A DNA stretch of 64,000 nt, taken from positions 145,505 to 209,504 of the forward strand of contig NZ_VTTI01000002.1 in the NCBI RefSeq assembly GCF_008641105.1, written 5' to 3'. The notes under the pieces are model-generated. The model had not been told where the DNA came from and ran no database searches. It worked only from the letters and a program-made list of their open reading frames with translations. This document shows, piece after piece, positions 8,841 through 16,731 of the stretch (the first letter of the stretch is position 1; every line of letters starts with the position of its first letter). The stretch is from Halopseudomonas salina (lineage in GTDB: Bacteria > Pseudomonadota > Gammaproteobacteria > Pseudomonadales > Pseudomonadaceae). Position numbers and translations under genes: made by a program.

Positions 8841-9682
8841 TGCTCCAAACGAAAACGGAAGGTATTGCGTACGCCGGGCACCGCTACAGCAACACCGTTT
8901 ACAACCCGGGGCTGGTAACGAAAGCTCTTTGCGGAGGTAAGTGATGGTCGGGCAAACACCATGTCATCACAGCCGCCTTCGACCACCACCGGGTCCTTCA
9001 CCTTGCCCTGTGCAGTCACGGTGTATTCCACGGTGCAGTCACCTTCCTTATGCCGATCCAGTGCCCGTTTCGGGTAGGCGGGAGGTTTCTTGCTGATCGG
9101 CTGATACTGGCTCAGGGTGTCTGCTGCCGCTTTGCTTTTTGCCGCCGCCAGGCGTTGCTGTTCAGCTCTGTCTAAAGCCTCATGGTGCGCTTGTTCGGCA
9201 GCCAGTTGCTCGAGCCGCTGCTGTTCACGTCTTTGCTCCTCCTTGAGGCGTTGTCGCTCGGCGATTCGGGCCTGCTCCCGGCGCTGTTGCTCGGCCAGTT
9301 TGGCTTCCTCACGCCGCTTCTCTTCCTCGACTCTTTTTCGGGCAATGGCGGCATGATCGATTTGAGGCTTTACCGGATCGGGCACTTTCACCTCGGCGGG
9401 TGGGGATGGCGGAGGCGGGGGTGGCTCCGGAGCCGGTGGTTCCGGCAGCGTAATCGGGGGCGGTTCGGGAGCCGGTGCGGTGTTGATCGTCACCAGTTGC
9501 GTCCTGAGCACCCGTTCCGTGGCCACCGCGGGCGCCTCAGGCGACCAGTTGCCGAGCAGCAGGGCAAAGACGCTTCCATGCAGTGCCATGGTGGCGACCG
9601 CAGGCCATGCAAAATGGCCGAGCCTGCTCGGGGGCGAGGGGTGAGATGGCGACTGGGTAGTCGGTGGCAGCATGGCAGTCAT
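8837..9682 (-). CDS. tonB: TonB-family energy transducer with TolA-like coiled coil
   Basis: A 281-residue periplasm-spanning transducer. It has an N-terminal membrane anchor (about 28-46), a proline-rich stretch (about 70-110), a long charged, Gln/Arg/Glu/Ala-rich helix (about 110-190), and a C-terminal TonB domain (YPKRALDRHKEGDCTVEYTV onward). The charged helix looks like TolA rather than the usual Pro-rich TonB linker. It follows exbD by 4 bp and overlaps phoX. It should transmit proton-motive energy from ExbBD to the operon's own outer-membrane receptor. The C-terminal domain keeps two cysteines (GDCTVEY, GGCDDM) that could form a disulfide. Confidence 0.88.
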   Translation of the reverse strand: MTAMLPPTTQSPSHPSPPSRLGHFAWPAVATMALHGSVFALLLGNWSPEAPAVATERVLRTQLVTINTAPAPEPPPITLPEPPAPEPPPPPPSPPAEVKVPDPVKPQIDHAAIARKRVEEEKRREEAKLAEQQRREQARIAERQRLKEEQRREQQRLEQLAAEQAHHEALDRAEQQRLAAAKSKAAADTLSQYQPISKKPPAYPKRALDRHKEGDCTVEYTVTAQGKVKDPVVVEGGCDDMVFARPSLTSAKSFRYQPRVVNGVAVAVPGVRNTFRFRLEQ

Positions 9683-9686
9683 TGTC

Positions 9687-10127
9687 TCAGGGGGCCTCCG
9701 TAATCAAACCAAGCTGAACAACGCCGCTCTGCTGCAGAGCGGCCATGCCGGCGACCACCAGACCGTAGCCGGCCTCGCTATCGGCGCGTATGAACACCTG
9801 TGTTTCGGGATTGGCCGCGACCAGCCCCGAGACCCGGGCGGACATGTCCTGCAGGCTGGTGGCGCTCTCGCTGTAATGCTCGGTATCAACCGTCTCGCCC
9901 TGGTTCCAATGGTAGGTGCCGTCAGCTTCAACGGAGAGGGTGACGATGGATTGAGTCTCATCGGTTGGCAGGGCCTCACTGGCGACCTTGGGCAGTTCGA
10001 TCTGTATGCCCTGGGTCAGCATGGGCGCGGTGACCATAAAGATCACCAACAGCACGAGCATGACGTCGATATAGGGCACCACATTCATCTCGGCCTTCGG
10101 TTTGCGTTTGTGCCTGACTGGACGCAT
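9687..10127 (-). CDS. exbD: ExbD/TolR family biopolymer transporter
   Basis: A 146-residue ExbD/TolR protein with one N-terminal membrane helix containing the functional aspartate (VVPYIDVMLVLLVIFMV) and a periplasmic domain. Together with the ExbB/TolQ protein encoded 3 bp upstream it forms the proton-driven motor that powers TonB. The gene order TBDR-phytase-exbB-exbD-tonB indicates a private motor for this uptake system. TolR is an alternative family name, but no tolA, tolB or pal lies here. Confidence 0.9.
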   Translation of the reverse strand: MRPVRHKRKPKAEMNVVPYIDVMLVLLVIFMVTAPMLTQGIQIELPKVASEALPTDETQSIVTLSVEADGTYHWNQGETVDTEHYSESATSLQDMSARVSGLVAANPETQVFIRADSEAGYGLVVAGMAALQQSGVVQLGLITEAP

Positions 10128-10130
10128 GGG

Positions 10131-10817
10131 TTACCTCTGGCCTGGCGTGTGCAAACGACGGTGGAGCAGGGTGGCCAGTTCGTCGGCTACCGTGTAATAG
10201 CTGGCGATCAGATCTTCACTGCTGGCGGCAAAGCGGTTGTAGGCGATCACCGCGGGTATCGCAGCAAACAGGCCAATGGCGGTGGCGATAAGCGCCTCGG
10301 CAATTCCGGGGGCTACGGCCGCGAGGGTCGCCTGCTGAACCTGGGACAAGCCGATGAAGGAGTTCATGATTCCCCATACCGTCCCGAACAGGCCGATGTA
10401 GGGGCTGACTGAACCGACGGTGGCGAGAAAGGGTAATTGTTTTTCCAGCCGTTTTTCCTCACGGGCAATTGCGGTCATCATTGCCCGTTGGGTCCCTTCC
10501 ATAACCGCGGTTGACTCGGTGCCGGGATACTGACTGAGCTGCTGGTATTCACCGAAGCCGGAGCGAAATACCTGTTCGGCGGCATTACGGTTCTCGGTTG
10601 AATTGGAAAACAACTGATCGAGATTGCCTGCTGCCTTGAACTGATTCTCGAACTGACGCAGCGAGCGTCGGGCAGATGCCATGAGCGTGCTGCGTTGTAC
10701 TATCACGAACCAGGACGCGACGGACGCCGCGACCAGAACCAGCATGACGATCTGTACCAGCACACTGGCTTCTTCTATCAATCCCCAAATGGACATAGTG
10801 TCTACCGTTGTAGGCAT
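10131..10817 (-). CDS. exbB: ExbB/TolQ family proton-channel protein
   Basis: A 228-residue MotA/TolQ/ExbB protein with three membrane helices: about 15-38, then a pair at about 135-195 around TVGSVSPYIGLFGTVWGIM. By length and N-terminus (SIWGLIEEASVLVQIVMLVL) it resembles TolQ more than classical long ExbB. It starts 83 bp after the phytase gene and is 3 bp from exbD. The start at 10817 has GGAGA upstream; an internal ATG at 10796 is possible. It supplies the proton channel of the TonB motor for the phytase-linked receptor. Confidence 0.89.
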   Translation of the reverse strand: MPTTVDTMSIWGLIEEASVLVQIVMLVLVAASVASWFVIVQRSTLMASARRSLRQFENQFKAAGNLDQLFSNSTENRNAAEQVFRSGFGEYQQLSQYPGTESTAVMEGTQRAMMTAIAREEKRLEKQLPFLATVGSVSPYIGLFGTVWGIMNSFIGLSQVQQATLAAVAPGIAEALIATAIGLFAAIPAVIAYNRFAASSEDLIASYYTVADELATLLHRRLHTPGQR

Positions 10818-10900
10818 GGCTTTGTGTCTCCGTTAAGGGGCCGCCATTGGCAGCCCGTACACCTATTGAATGATGCTTGTGTGACGATCTGTGGACAGGT

Positions 10901-12895
10901 TCAGTCCAGACCCAGCGCCTTGGCGACGTCCTGCCAGGCCACATATTTGTAGTTCTGGTTGCCCTCTGGCATACGCTTGCGGCCGTCCTGCAGGACCAGC
11001 ATGCCTTTGCCCCAAGCGCTGCCCAGATTGCTCGAGTTGATTTCCAGTCCGTCGGTTTCCGACACGCCATCAATTCCCCCTTCGGCGTTCAGACCGACCC
11101 GGAAGGCGCCGCGTACGGTGTAGGGCGCTTCGCCGTCGAGCACTACAAAGCTGTCGTTGCCCTGACTGGAAATCACCAGATAGGGATGCTCCGGATGCTG
11201 GTAGAACGCCAGACCCTCGATGTCGTCCTTTACCAGACCGCCAATCCCGACTACCTTTTGTAGCGTTGCAGGCGCATCGGCGCCGGCGTCCAGCACCCAT
11301 ACCGCCTCGTCTTCTTCACCGATAAACAGCTTCTGGCGTTGATCATCGGCAACGCAGCCCTCGGGCTGGGTCTGGGTGGCGAACTCGCGGACCAGCTCGC
11401 CTCGGACCTGCTGGACCTCTGCGCTCAACTGGTACTGCAGAAACCGGCCGCTCTTGCTATTGGCAATGGCGTAGATGAGGCCCTCTGGCGACTGGCTCAG
11501 GCACAGGCCGTAAATCTCGCTTAAAGGTGTTGGAATCTGGCCTATGTCTGTCAGTTCGCCGCTGGACTGGTCAATGGCAAACAGATGCAGACTGTTTCTG
11601 TCGCGATTACTCGCCACGGCCAGGTCAACCAAGCCCCCATTGAAGGTAAAGTTGCGACGCACATCGACGTTATTCAGCCGGCCAACCGCGAGAAACTGCA
11701 GCTCCTTGCCCTGCAGGTCATAAACAGCCAGACCCGCGCGCTTGTCGGTGCCCAGTACGCGACTGCGTTCCGGCTGGCTGGGATGGACCCATATGGCTGG
11801 ATCGTCAGCCGCATCGCCGGCGCTGGGTATAGCGTCGGTATGTATCCGGGGTAGCAGAACCGGTAAGGGAGCAGCTAGTTCGGCTGGTTCGGGACGCCAT
11901 TGCAGCTCTCCCGCAAACAGCGCCGTTTTGCCATCGTTGACCAGCAGCAGGTCAATGCCATTTTCGGTTGGCCGGCTGGTGACTCGTTCAGGTTCTTCAA
12001 GCTCGCTCAGGCTTATGGGCGGCAGTGCGGACCAGTCGTTGCCGGTCTGCTGGTAGCGGTGCATAAGAGCGGCTTCGGCATCCAGCACCAACAATCCTCC
12101 AGGCACGGCAGTCACACCCGCTGCGCTTGCGGCTATGGAGCCAAAGGGGGCGACCATGTCAATTGCTGCACGGCTCAGTTCTGCCTCGGGATGTGCCCCG
12201 TAGGCCCAGACACCAACGGTCTCTTCGTTGACGAAGAGCAGATGTTGCTGGTCATCTACTGCGCAGAACTCGCTTTGGGGTGGCATGCTCAAACGCCGGA
12301 CCGGCAAAGCACTGTCGAGCAGGCGCTGGTCGCTCGCTATCAGCCACTGCTCTCCAATACCTTCCTCTCCGAGCAGAAAGAGAAACAGATTCTCTTGCTC
12401 GTCTCTGTACAGGCAAAGGTTTTCAACCTTGTACTGGGTAGCAGGGAGATACAGCGGCTGTCCGAAGCTTTGATCCTGGCTATTGAATCTGATCAGCATG
12501 GGCCTGGCGGTACGGCTGTTCACGCTGGCCAGAGTAAGACCGCCCGCGTGTGAACGCACATCCAGAGTGGCAAAACGGCCGGGCAGATGCGCTTGGACCT
12601 TGCCCTGGTCATTCATCAACCACAAACCCTTGTTATTGGCGGCGGCACGGTCCAGGTCGCCGTTGTCGGCATGTTCGGGTATTAAGGTCCAGCTTTCTGC
12701 GTTGCCAGCTGACTCGGGTTCCCACCCTGTGAGTGTCAACCGTGGTTGTTCTGTGGGCAGGGCGCTGGCGTTAGCAGTTGTGCCGGAGCCTTGATCTTCC
12801 TGCGTCTGACTTTCAGCAGGTGTGCATCCGCCAAGCAATGCTGCACTGGACACCAGCGCGGCGGCCAGTGTGAGTGTGAAGCGATTAATCATCAT
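10901..12895 (-). CDS. Beta-propeller phytase lipoprotein (two-domain)
   Basis: A 664-residue lipoprotein (lipobox LLGGC, C24). The C-terminal half (about 350-660) is a classical beta-propeller phytase domain with the hallmark DDPAIWVHP (364-372), LGTDKRAGLAVYD, GRLNNVDVR and a DDIEGLAFY segment. The N-terminal half (about 50-345) looks like a second, diverged propeller without those ligand motifs, as in known dual-domain phytases. The enzyme hydrolyses phytate (inositol hexakisphosphate) in a calcium-dependent way. It sits directly after a TonB-dependent receptor gene (54 bp gap) and before exbB-exbD-tonB, supporting a role at the outer membrane in phytate use. The ribosome site is weak; an adjacent second ATG at 12892 is equally possible. 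Confidence 0.9.
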   Translation of the reverse strand: MMINRFTLTLAAALVSSAALLGGCTPAESQTQEDQGSGTTANASALPTEQPRLTLTGWEPESAGNAESWTLIPEHADNGDLDRAAANNKGLWLMNDQGKVQAHLPGRFATLDVRSHAGGLTLASVNSRTARPMLIRFNSQDQSFGQPLYLPATQYKVENLCLYRDEQENLFLFLLGEEGIGEQWLIASDQRLLDSALPVRRLSMPPQSEFCAVDDQQHLLFVNEETVGVWAYGAHPEAELSRAAIDMVAPFGSIAASAAGVTAVPGGLLVLDAEAALMHRYQQTGNDWSALPPISLSELEEPERVTSRPTENGIDLLLVNDGKTALFAGELQWRPEPAELAAPLPVLLPRIHTDAIPSAGDAADDPAIWVHPSQPERSRVLGTDKRAGLAVYDLQGKELQFLAVGRLNNVDVRRNFTFNGGLVDLAVASNRDRNSLHLFAIDQSSGELTDIGQIPTPLSEIYGLCLSQSPEGLIYAIANSKSGRFLQYQLSAEVQQVRGELVREFATQTQPEGCVADDQRQKLFIGEEDEAVWVLDAGADAPATLQKVVGIGGLVKDDIEGLAFYQHPEHPYLVISSQGNDSFVVLDGEAPYTVRGAFRVGLNAEGGIDGVSETDGLEINSSNLGSAWGKGMLVLQDGRKRMPEGNQNYKYVAWQDVAKALGLD

Positions 12896-12949
12896 TTGTT
12901 CTCAAAAAAATCAGGATGTCCCGGCCCTCGGGGCCGGGGCGATAGGGCC

Positions 12950-15475
12950 TCAGAACTGGCTGAGCGTCAGGCCCAGCTTGTAGCTCGGACCGTACTCTTC
13001 GTACTGGGCGTTGAAGCGGCGGCTGCCGGTGTAAACGTAATAGGATTCATCGGTCAGGTTCTGCGCCTCGAAGAACACCTGGAGGTTCTGGGTCAGGAAG
13101 TAGCTGGCGCTGAAATCGACAAACAGCTGATCATCGACCTGGAAGTCATAGCGTTTATCAAGCACGTTACCGACCTCGTCGAGGTAGTCGGACTTGTAGT
13201 TGCTCGACAGGCGCAGGCTGAGCTTCTCGTTCTCCCAGCCCAGGGTCAGGTTGCCTGTGACATCCGATTGACCGGGCAGGCTGATGTCGCGACCCCTGCG
13301 CGCGCCGAGATCCTGGTCGAACTGGTCTATGCGGGCATTGGAGCGCGTGAAGGTCGAATTGGCATTGAGCAGGAATCCGTTCCAGGGGCTGGGCAACCAG
13401 TTGAATTTCTGGGAGTAGGCCAGTTCAAGGCCATAAACTTCCGCCTCGTCGCCGTTGACCGAGGTTAAAGCTTCATCGAAACCCACATAGTCACCGGTAC
13501 CGGCGACGTTTGCGCTGTAGATGAAGTTTTCGATGTCCTTGTAGAAGACGAAAGCTGACACAGCCCCGGCGCGGCCCATGTAGTGCTCGATCCCCAGATC
13601 GAAGTTGCTGGCTTCCAGTGGGTCAAGGCCCGGGTTGCCAAACTCGGCCTCATCACCGTCCAGCACGAATCCCGGAAACAGTTGACCGAAGGTCGGCCGC
13701 ACGACGCTGTTGGTCCAGGCCGCACGGATCTGGGTTTTGGAATTGAGCTGATAGATGGCGTGCAGACCGGGCAGCCAGTGATCGTAGTCGTTGGAGGTGT
13801 TGCTGGCTTCGAAAACACCGTCATTCAACCCGGTGCCGCGGGCATCGAGCTTGGTACTCTCGTACCGTATGCCGGCAATGATACGTAGCGCGTCGATATC
13901 CACAGTATTCATGATGTAGGCGGCGTTGATGTCTTCGTCGATATCGAAATCGTTGATCCGTGATTCTTCCTCGTCGTAGAAATCGTCACGCGCCAGGCCG
14001 CCAATCAGGTTCTGTACCGCGTCCGGTGAAGCGCCTGGGCCAAAGCGACCCAGACCGTAATCGGTATTACCGCGGCTGAAGTTGGTCATGTTGAGCTGAT
14101 CATCCGTAAAGCCCAGCTCATCAAAGTCTTCATAGACCCAGACATCCAGATCGTTGTCCTTTTGGCGCCGGCTGGCCTTGGCACCAAACTTCAGCTGGGA
14201 CGGCATCATGCTGATGTAGAAATCCCGGGTCAGGTCCAGGCGAATGTTGCGTTCGGTGTCTGTGGTGGTCTGTTTTTCCTGCTCTACTTCATCGAGTGTG
14301 AAGCTCGATGGGTCGTAAAAGCTGTCTTCGATACTCAAGCGGGGTTTGCGCGTGTCGGTAAAGCCGGCATTGATAAAGTCATCGTTACCGGCGAAAGAGG
14401 CGTTGGCCAGACCGTCCGGGCTTTTTTCACTTGCCTGGCTGTAACCGGCCTGGGCGGCAAGAGTCCAGTCACCCAGGTGCCGTTTGCCTCCCAATACCAG
14501 GCTCTTGACCTCCTGAGTCTCCTCGCGTGCCTTCAGTTCGCGTGCCGCCTCGGCGGTGCCTGACTGACCGCTGCCTTGCGGATCTGCAAATTCAATTACG
14601 CTCGCCTGGCGGACTTCATCGTCCTTGTAGCGACTGTAAAGTGTGCGCAGATACACTTCACTGTCTTCATCAGGACGGTAATCAAAGTTGAGGCCTAACC
14701 CTGTTCGCTCCCGGGTAATGTCGTAGCGACGCTGCTCGAGCTCCTCGAGCGCTGGGCCGTTATCGAAATCCCAGGCTCCTCCGGTTTCGACATTGTCGGA
14801 GCCGAAGTCCCGCTCCTGCCAACTGACTGCGGCGGCGAACGCAAAATTGTCCACGCCGTCGCCAAGGCTGTAACGGTCACTGAATGAGCCAGACAGCTTC
14901 GGGCTGGTCTGACTGGTATTTTCATCGTAGCTTCCTTCGGCGTTAATGCTGTAGAACTGCTCGTCGTGGTCGAAACCAGACAGGCTTTCCACTTCGATAG
15001 TGCCGCCCAGGGAGTTGGCATCCATATCGGGGGTGAGTGTCTTGACGACGGAAAGCGACTGGATCAACTCGCTGGGCAATACGTCCAGCGCCACTGCGCG
15101 GCGATCGTCTTCGGGGGCGGGTACCAGCGTGCCGTTGATCGTCACGCTGTTCAGGTCCGAACCCAGGCCACGAACCCGAACGAAACGTCCTTCGCCCTGA
15201 TCACGTTCTACCGAGAGGCCGGGTACTCGCTGCAAAGCTTCTGCAGCGTTGTCATCGGGTAACTGGCCAATAGCGTCGGCATGTACCACGCTTTCGATCG
15301 AACTGGAGCGGCGCTGTTCTTCAAGCGCTTGCTCCAATTGGGCTGCCTGGCCGATTACCTCGACGATCTCGGGCTGGTTTTCCGCCGCCCAACCCTGCGC
15401 GCAGGCGCTGATGGCCAATGCCATGACGCTGATTCTGAATCCATTACGAGTAACAATCTGCTTTCGGCCTGACAT
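12950..15475 (-). CDS. TonB-dependent receptor linked to phytase
   Basis: An 841-residue outer-membrane receptor. A signal peptide ends near GWAAENQPE, followed by a plug domain (VQRVPGLSVERDQGEGRFVRVRGLGSD-like, residues about 60-170) and a large beta-barrel ending in LGLTLSQF with a terminal aromatic residue. An upstream extension to 15703 is open, but the ATG at 15475 with GGGGGAAG gives the signal peptide. It is the first gene of the operon with the phytase, so the substrate is likely a phytate breakdown product, a metal-phytate complex or another organophosphate. This substrate is inference. TonB-dependent receptors beside beta-propeller phytases are a recognised association. Confidence 0.88.
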   Translation of the reverse strand: MSGRKQIVTRNGFRISVMALAISACAQGWAAENQPEIVEVIGQAAQLEQALEEQRRSSSIESVVHADAIGQLPDDNAAEALQRVPGLSVERDQGEGRFVRVRGLGSDLNSVTINGTLVPAPEDDRRAVALDVLPSELIQSLSVVKTLTPDMDANSLGGTIEVESLSGFDHDEQFYSINAEGSYDENTSQTSPKLSGSFSDRYSLGDGVDNFAFAAAVSWQERDFGSDNVETGGAWDFDNGPALEELEQRRYDITRERTGLGLNFDYRPDEDSEVYLRTLYSRYKDDEVRQASVIEFADPQGSGQSGTAEAARELKAREETQEVKSLVLGGKRHLGDWTLAAQAGYSQASEKSPDGLANASFAGNDDFINAGFTDTRKPRLSIEDSFYDPSSFTLDEVEQEKQTTTDTERNIRLDLTRDFYISMMPSQLKFGAKASRRQKDNDLDVWVYEDFDELGFTDDQLNMTNFSRGNTDYGLGRFGPGASPDAVQNLIGGLARDDFYDEEESRINDFDIDEDINAAYIMNTVDIDALRIIAGIRYESTKLDARGTGLNDGVFEASNTSNDYDHWLPGLHAIYQLNSKTQIRAAWTNSVVRPTFGQLFPGFVLDGDEAEFGNPGLDPLEASNFDLGIEHYMGRAGAVSAFVFYKDIENFIYSANVAGTGDYVGFDEALTSVNGDEAEVYGLELAYSQKFNWLPSPWNGFLLNANSTFTRSNARIDQFDQDLGARRGRDISLPGQSDVTGNLTLGWENEKLSLRLSSNYKSDYLDEVGNVLDKRYDFQVDDQLFVDFSASYFLTQNLQVFFEAQNLTDESYYVYTGSRRFNAQYEEYGPSYKLGLTLSQF

Positions 15476-15813
15476 GGTTCTTCCCCCGGTTGATTGCCAT
15501 GGAGCAAGGAGCTGCTTGCTCTGTTGCCAACGGACCTTAGGGAGCCTGGATGTCAGTTTGGTTACAATGCTTGCCGGCGCGCCCCGTTTTCGGGGGTTGT
15601 GGGGCAATTTCCAATCAGTTTTGAGCTTAATTGACTCGTCAGAACAGGAAAGAGTAAACGGTTCTACAGGCCTGCGTGGGCGCGTTGGGGCGGAGTGCGG
15701 CATTCAGAGAGAAAGATGCTGCGTTCGTGCGAGCTGAATTGACCCCCCACGCTGCAATCTCCCTGTCATCTGCCTCTGTTGTTCTGGGCAGCATGTCCCA
15801 GTCGGAGGCCTCC
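15476..15813. other. Divergent intergenic region, phytase operon / GGDEF gene
   Basis: This 338-bp stretch separates two divergent operons. It holds the ribosome sites of both genes, the weak PhoB-like box at 15550-15567 and a GC hairpin (CCCCG TTTT CGGGG, about 15582-15595) without a T-run. No small gene or clear sigma-70 promoter pair was recognised. Confidence 0.6.
15550..15567 (-). promoter_or_regulatory. Weak PhoB-box candidate before the phytase operon
   Basis: On the minus strand the 18-mer TTGTAACCAAACTGACAT matches the PhoB consensus CTGTCATAAATCTGTCAC at about 11 of 18 positions. Its two half-sites (TGTAA and TGACA) are spaced 11 bp, as in true Pho boxes. It lies about 75-92 bp upstream of the receptor start and points the right way. 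Two key positions deviate, so it is a suggestion only, made more plausible by the phosphate-scavenging content of the operon. Confidence 0.35.
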
Positions 15814-16731
15814 ATGCCCTCATTGTTCGCATTTCACCGCATCAAGCTATTGGTGCTGTTTCTGGTAGCCAATCTCGGGCTGATCCTGCATTTGTCCCTG
15901 GGAGCAGTGAAGCCTCTGTCCATCTGGGATCCGCTGGACGTGGCGGGCGAGGGCGGGTCGGCGATACTGGTGCTGGTATGGATATGTCTACTGCTGAAAA
16001 GTCGACCTGCGGGTCGTGTTACCACACTCCTGTTTGCCGGTCTTGCCTGCTTGTTCTTTTCCCTGTGGATGGATGTGATTGATGAGTTCATCCAGTTGCC
16101 CGACAGCGTACGTTGGGACGGATGGCTTGAGTCCGGGCCGATGCCGGTGGGTTTCGTGCTGCTTACGTTGGGCATCTATCACTGGCACAGTGAGCAACTG
16201 GCGATCAACCTGCAGATGCGCAACCGTGAACGGCTTTACCGTGAGCATCGCGAGTTCGACACACTGACCCCGCTGGGAGGCGCGACCTATCTCAGAAACC
16301 AGATCGGGTCGTCCATTCAGCAGGCAGAAGCAGACCGTCAACCGCTATCGCTGGTCATGTTGGATATGGATACATTCAACACGATCAATCGCGATTACGG
16401 ACAGGCAGAAGGTGACCGCGTGCTGCAGGTGGTCACGCAATTGGTTCTACTGAACCTGCGTGAACACGATCTGCTCTGCCGCCTGGCCGGCGACCGCTTC
16501 GTTATTGTCCTGCCCAATACATTGGAGTCGCAGGCAAAGGTAATGGCAATGGAGGTGTCACTGGCCATTGCGCACCTGGCCTACAGAACCACCGGACAGG
16601 GTGAGCGGCTTGTGCTGAGCGCCACTACGGTGGCGGTGATGGCGCGACAGGAAAGCGCGGAGGGTCTGCTGGAACGCCTGAACCTGCGCATGGCACAGGC
16701 CAAGCAGATGCCTCTGGCCCGCAGCGCATGA
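15814..16731 (+). CDS. Degenerate GGDEF membrane protein with retained I-site
   Basis: A 305-residue protein with about four membrane helices (residues 10-125) and a C-terminal GGDEF-like domain. The catalytic motif has become AGDRF (225-229), replacing the essential acidic fourth position, so cyclase activity is unlikely. The RxxD inhibitory motif (REHD, 216-219) is kept exactly five residues upstream, which would allow c-di-GMP binding. The start at 15814 is chosen for its GGAGG site five bases upstream; an ATG at 15793 is possible. It overlaps the following AraC-type gene by 4 bp, suggesting that it acts as a membrane sensor coupled to that regulator. The coupling is inference. Confidence 0.82.
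   Translation: MPSLFAFHRIKLLVLFLVANLGLILHLSLGAVKPLSIWDPLDVAGEGGSAILVLVWICLLLKSRPAGRVTTLLFAGLACLFFSLWMDVIDEFIQLPDSVRWDGWLESGPMPVGFVLLTLGIYHWHSEQLAINLQMRNRERLYREHREFDTLTPLGGATYLRNQIGSSIQQAEADRQPLSLVMLDMDTFNTINRDYGQAEGDRVLQVVTQLVLLNLREHDLLCRLAGDRFVIVLPNTLESQAKVMAMEVSLAIAHLAYRTTGQGERLVLSATTVAVMARQESAEGLLERLNLRMAQAKQMPLARSA

Noticed and set aside
15763..15780. CTGTCAT on the plus strand as a Pho box for the GGDEF gene
   Set aside because: Only the first half-site matches; the second half is not present at the required spacing.
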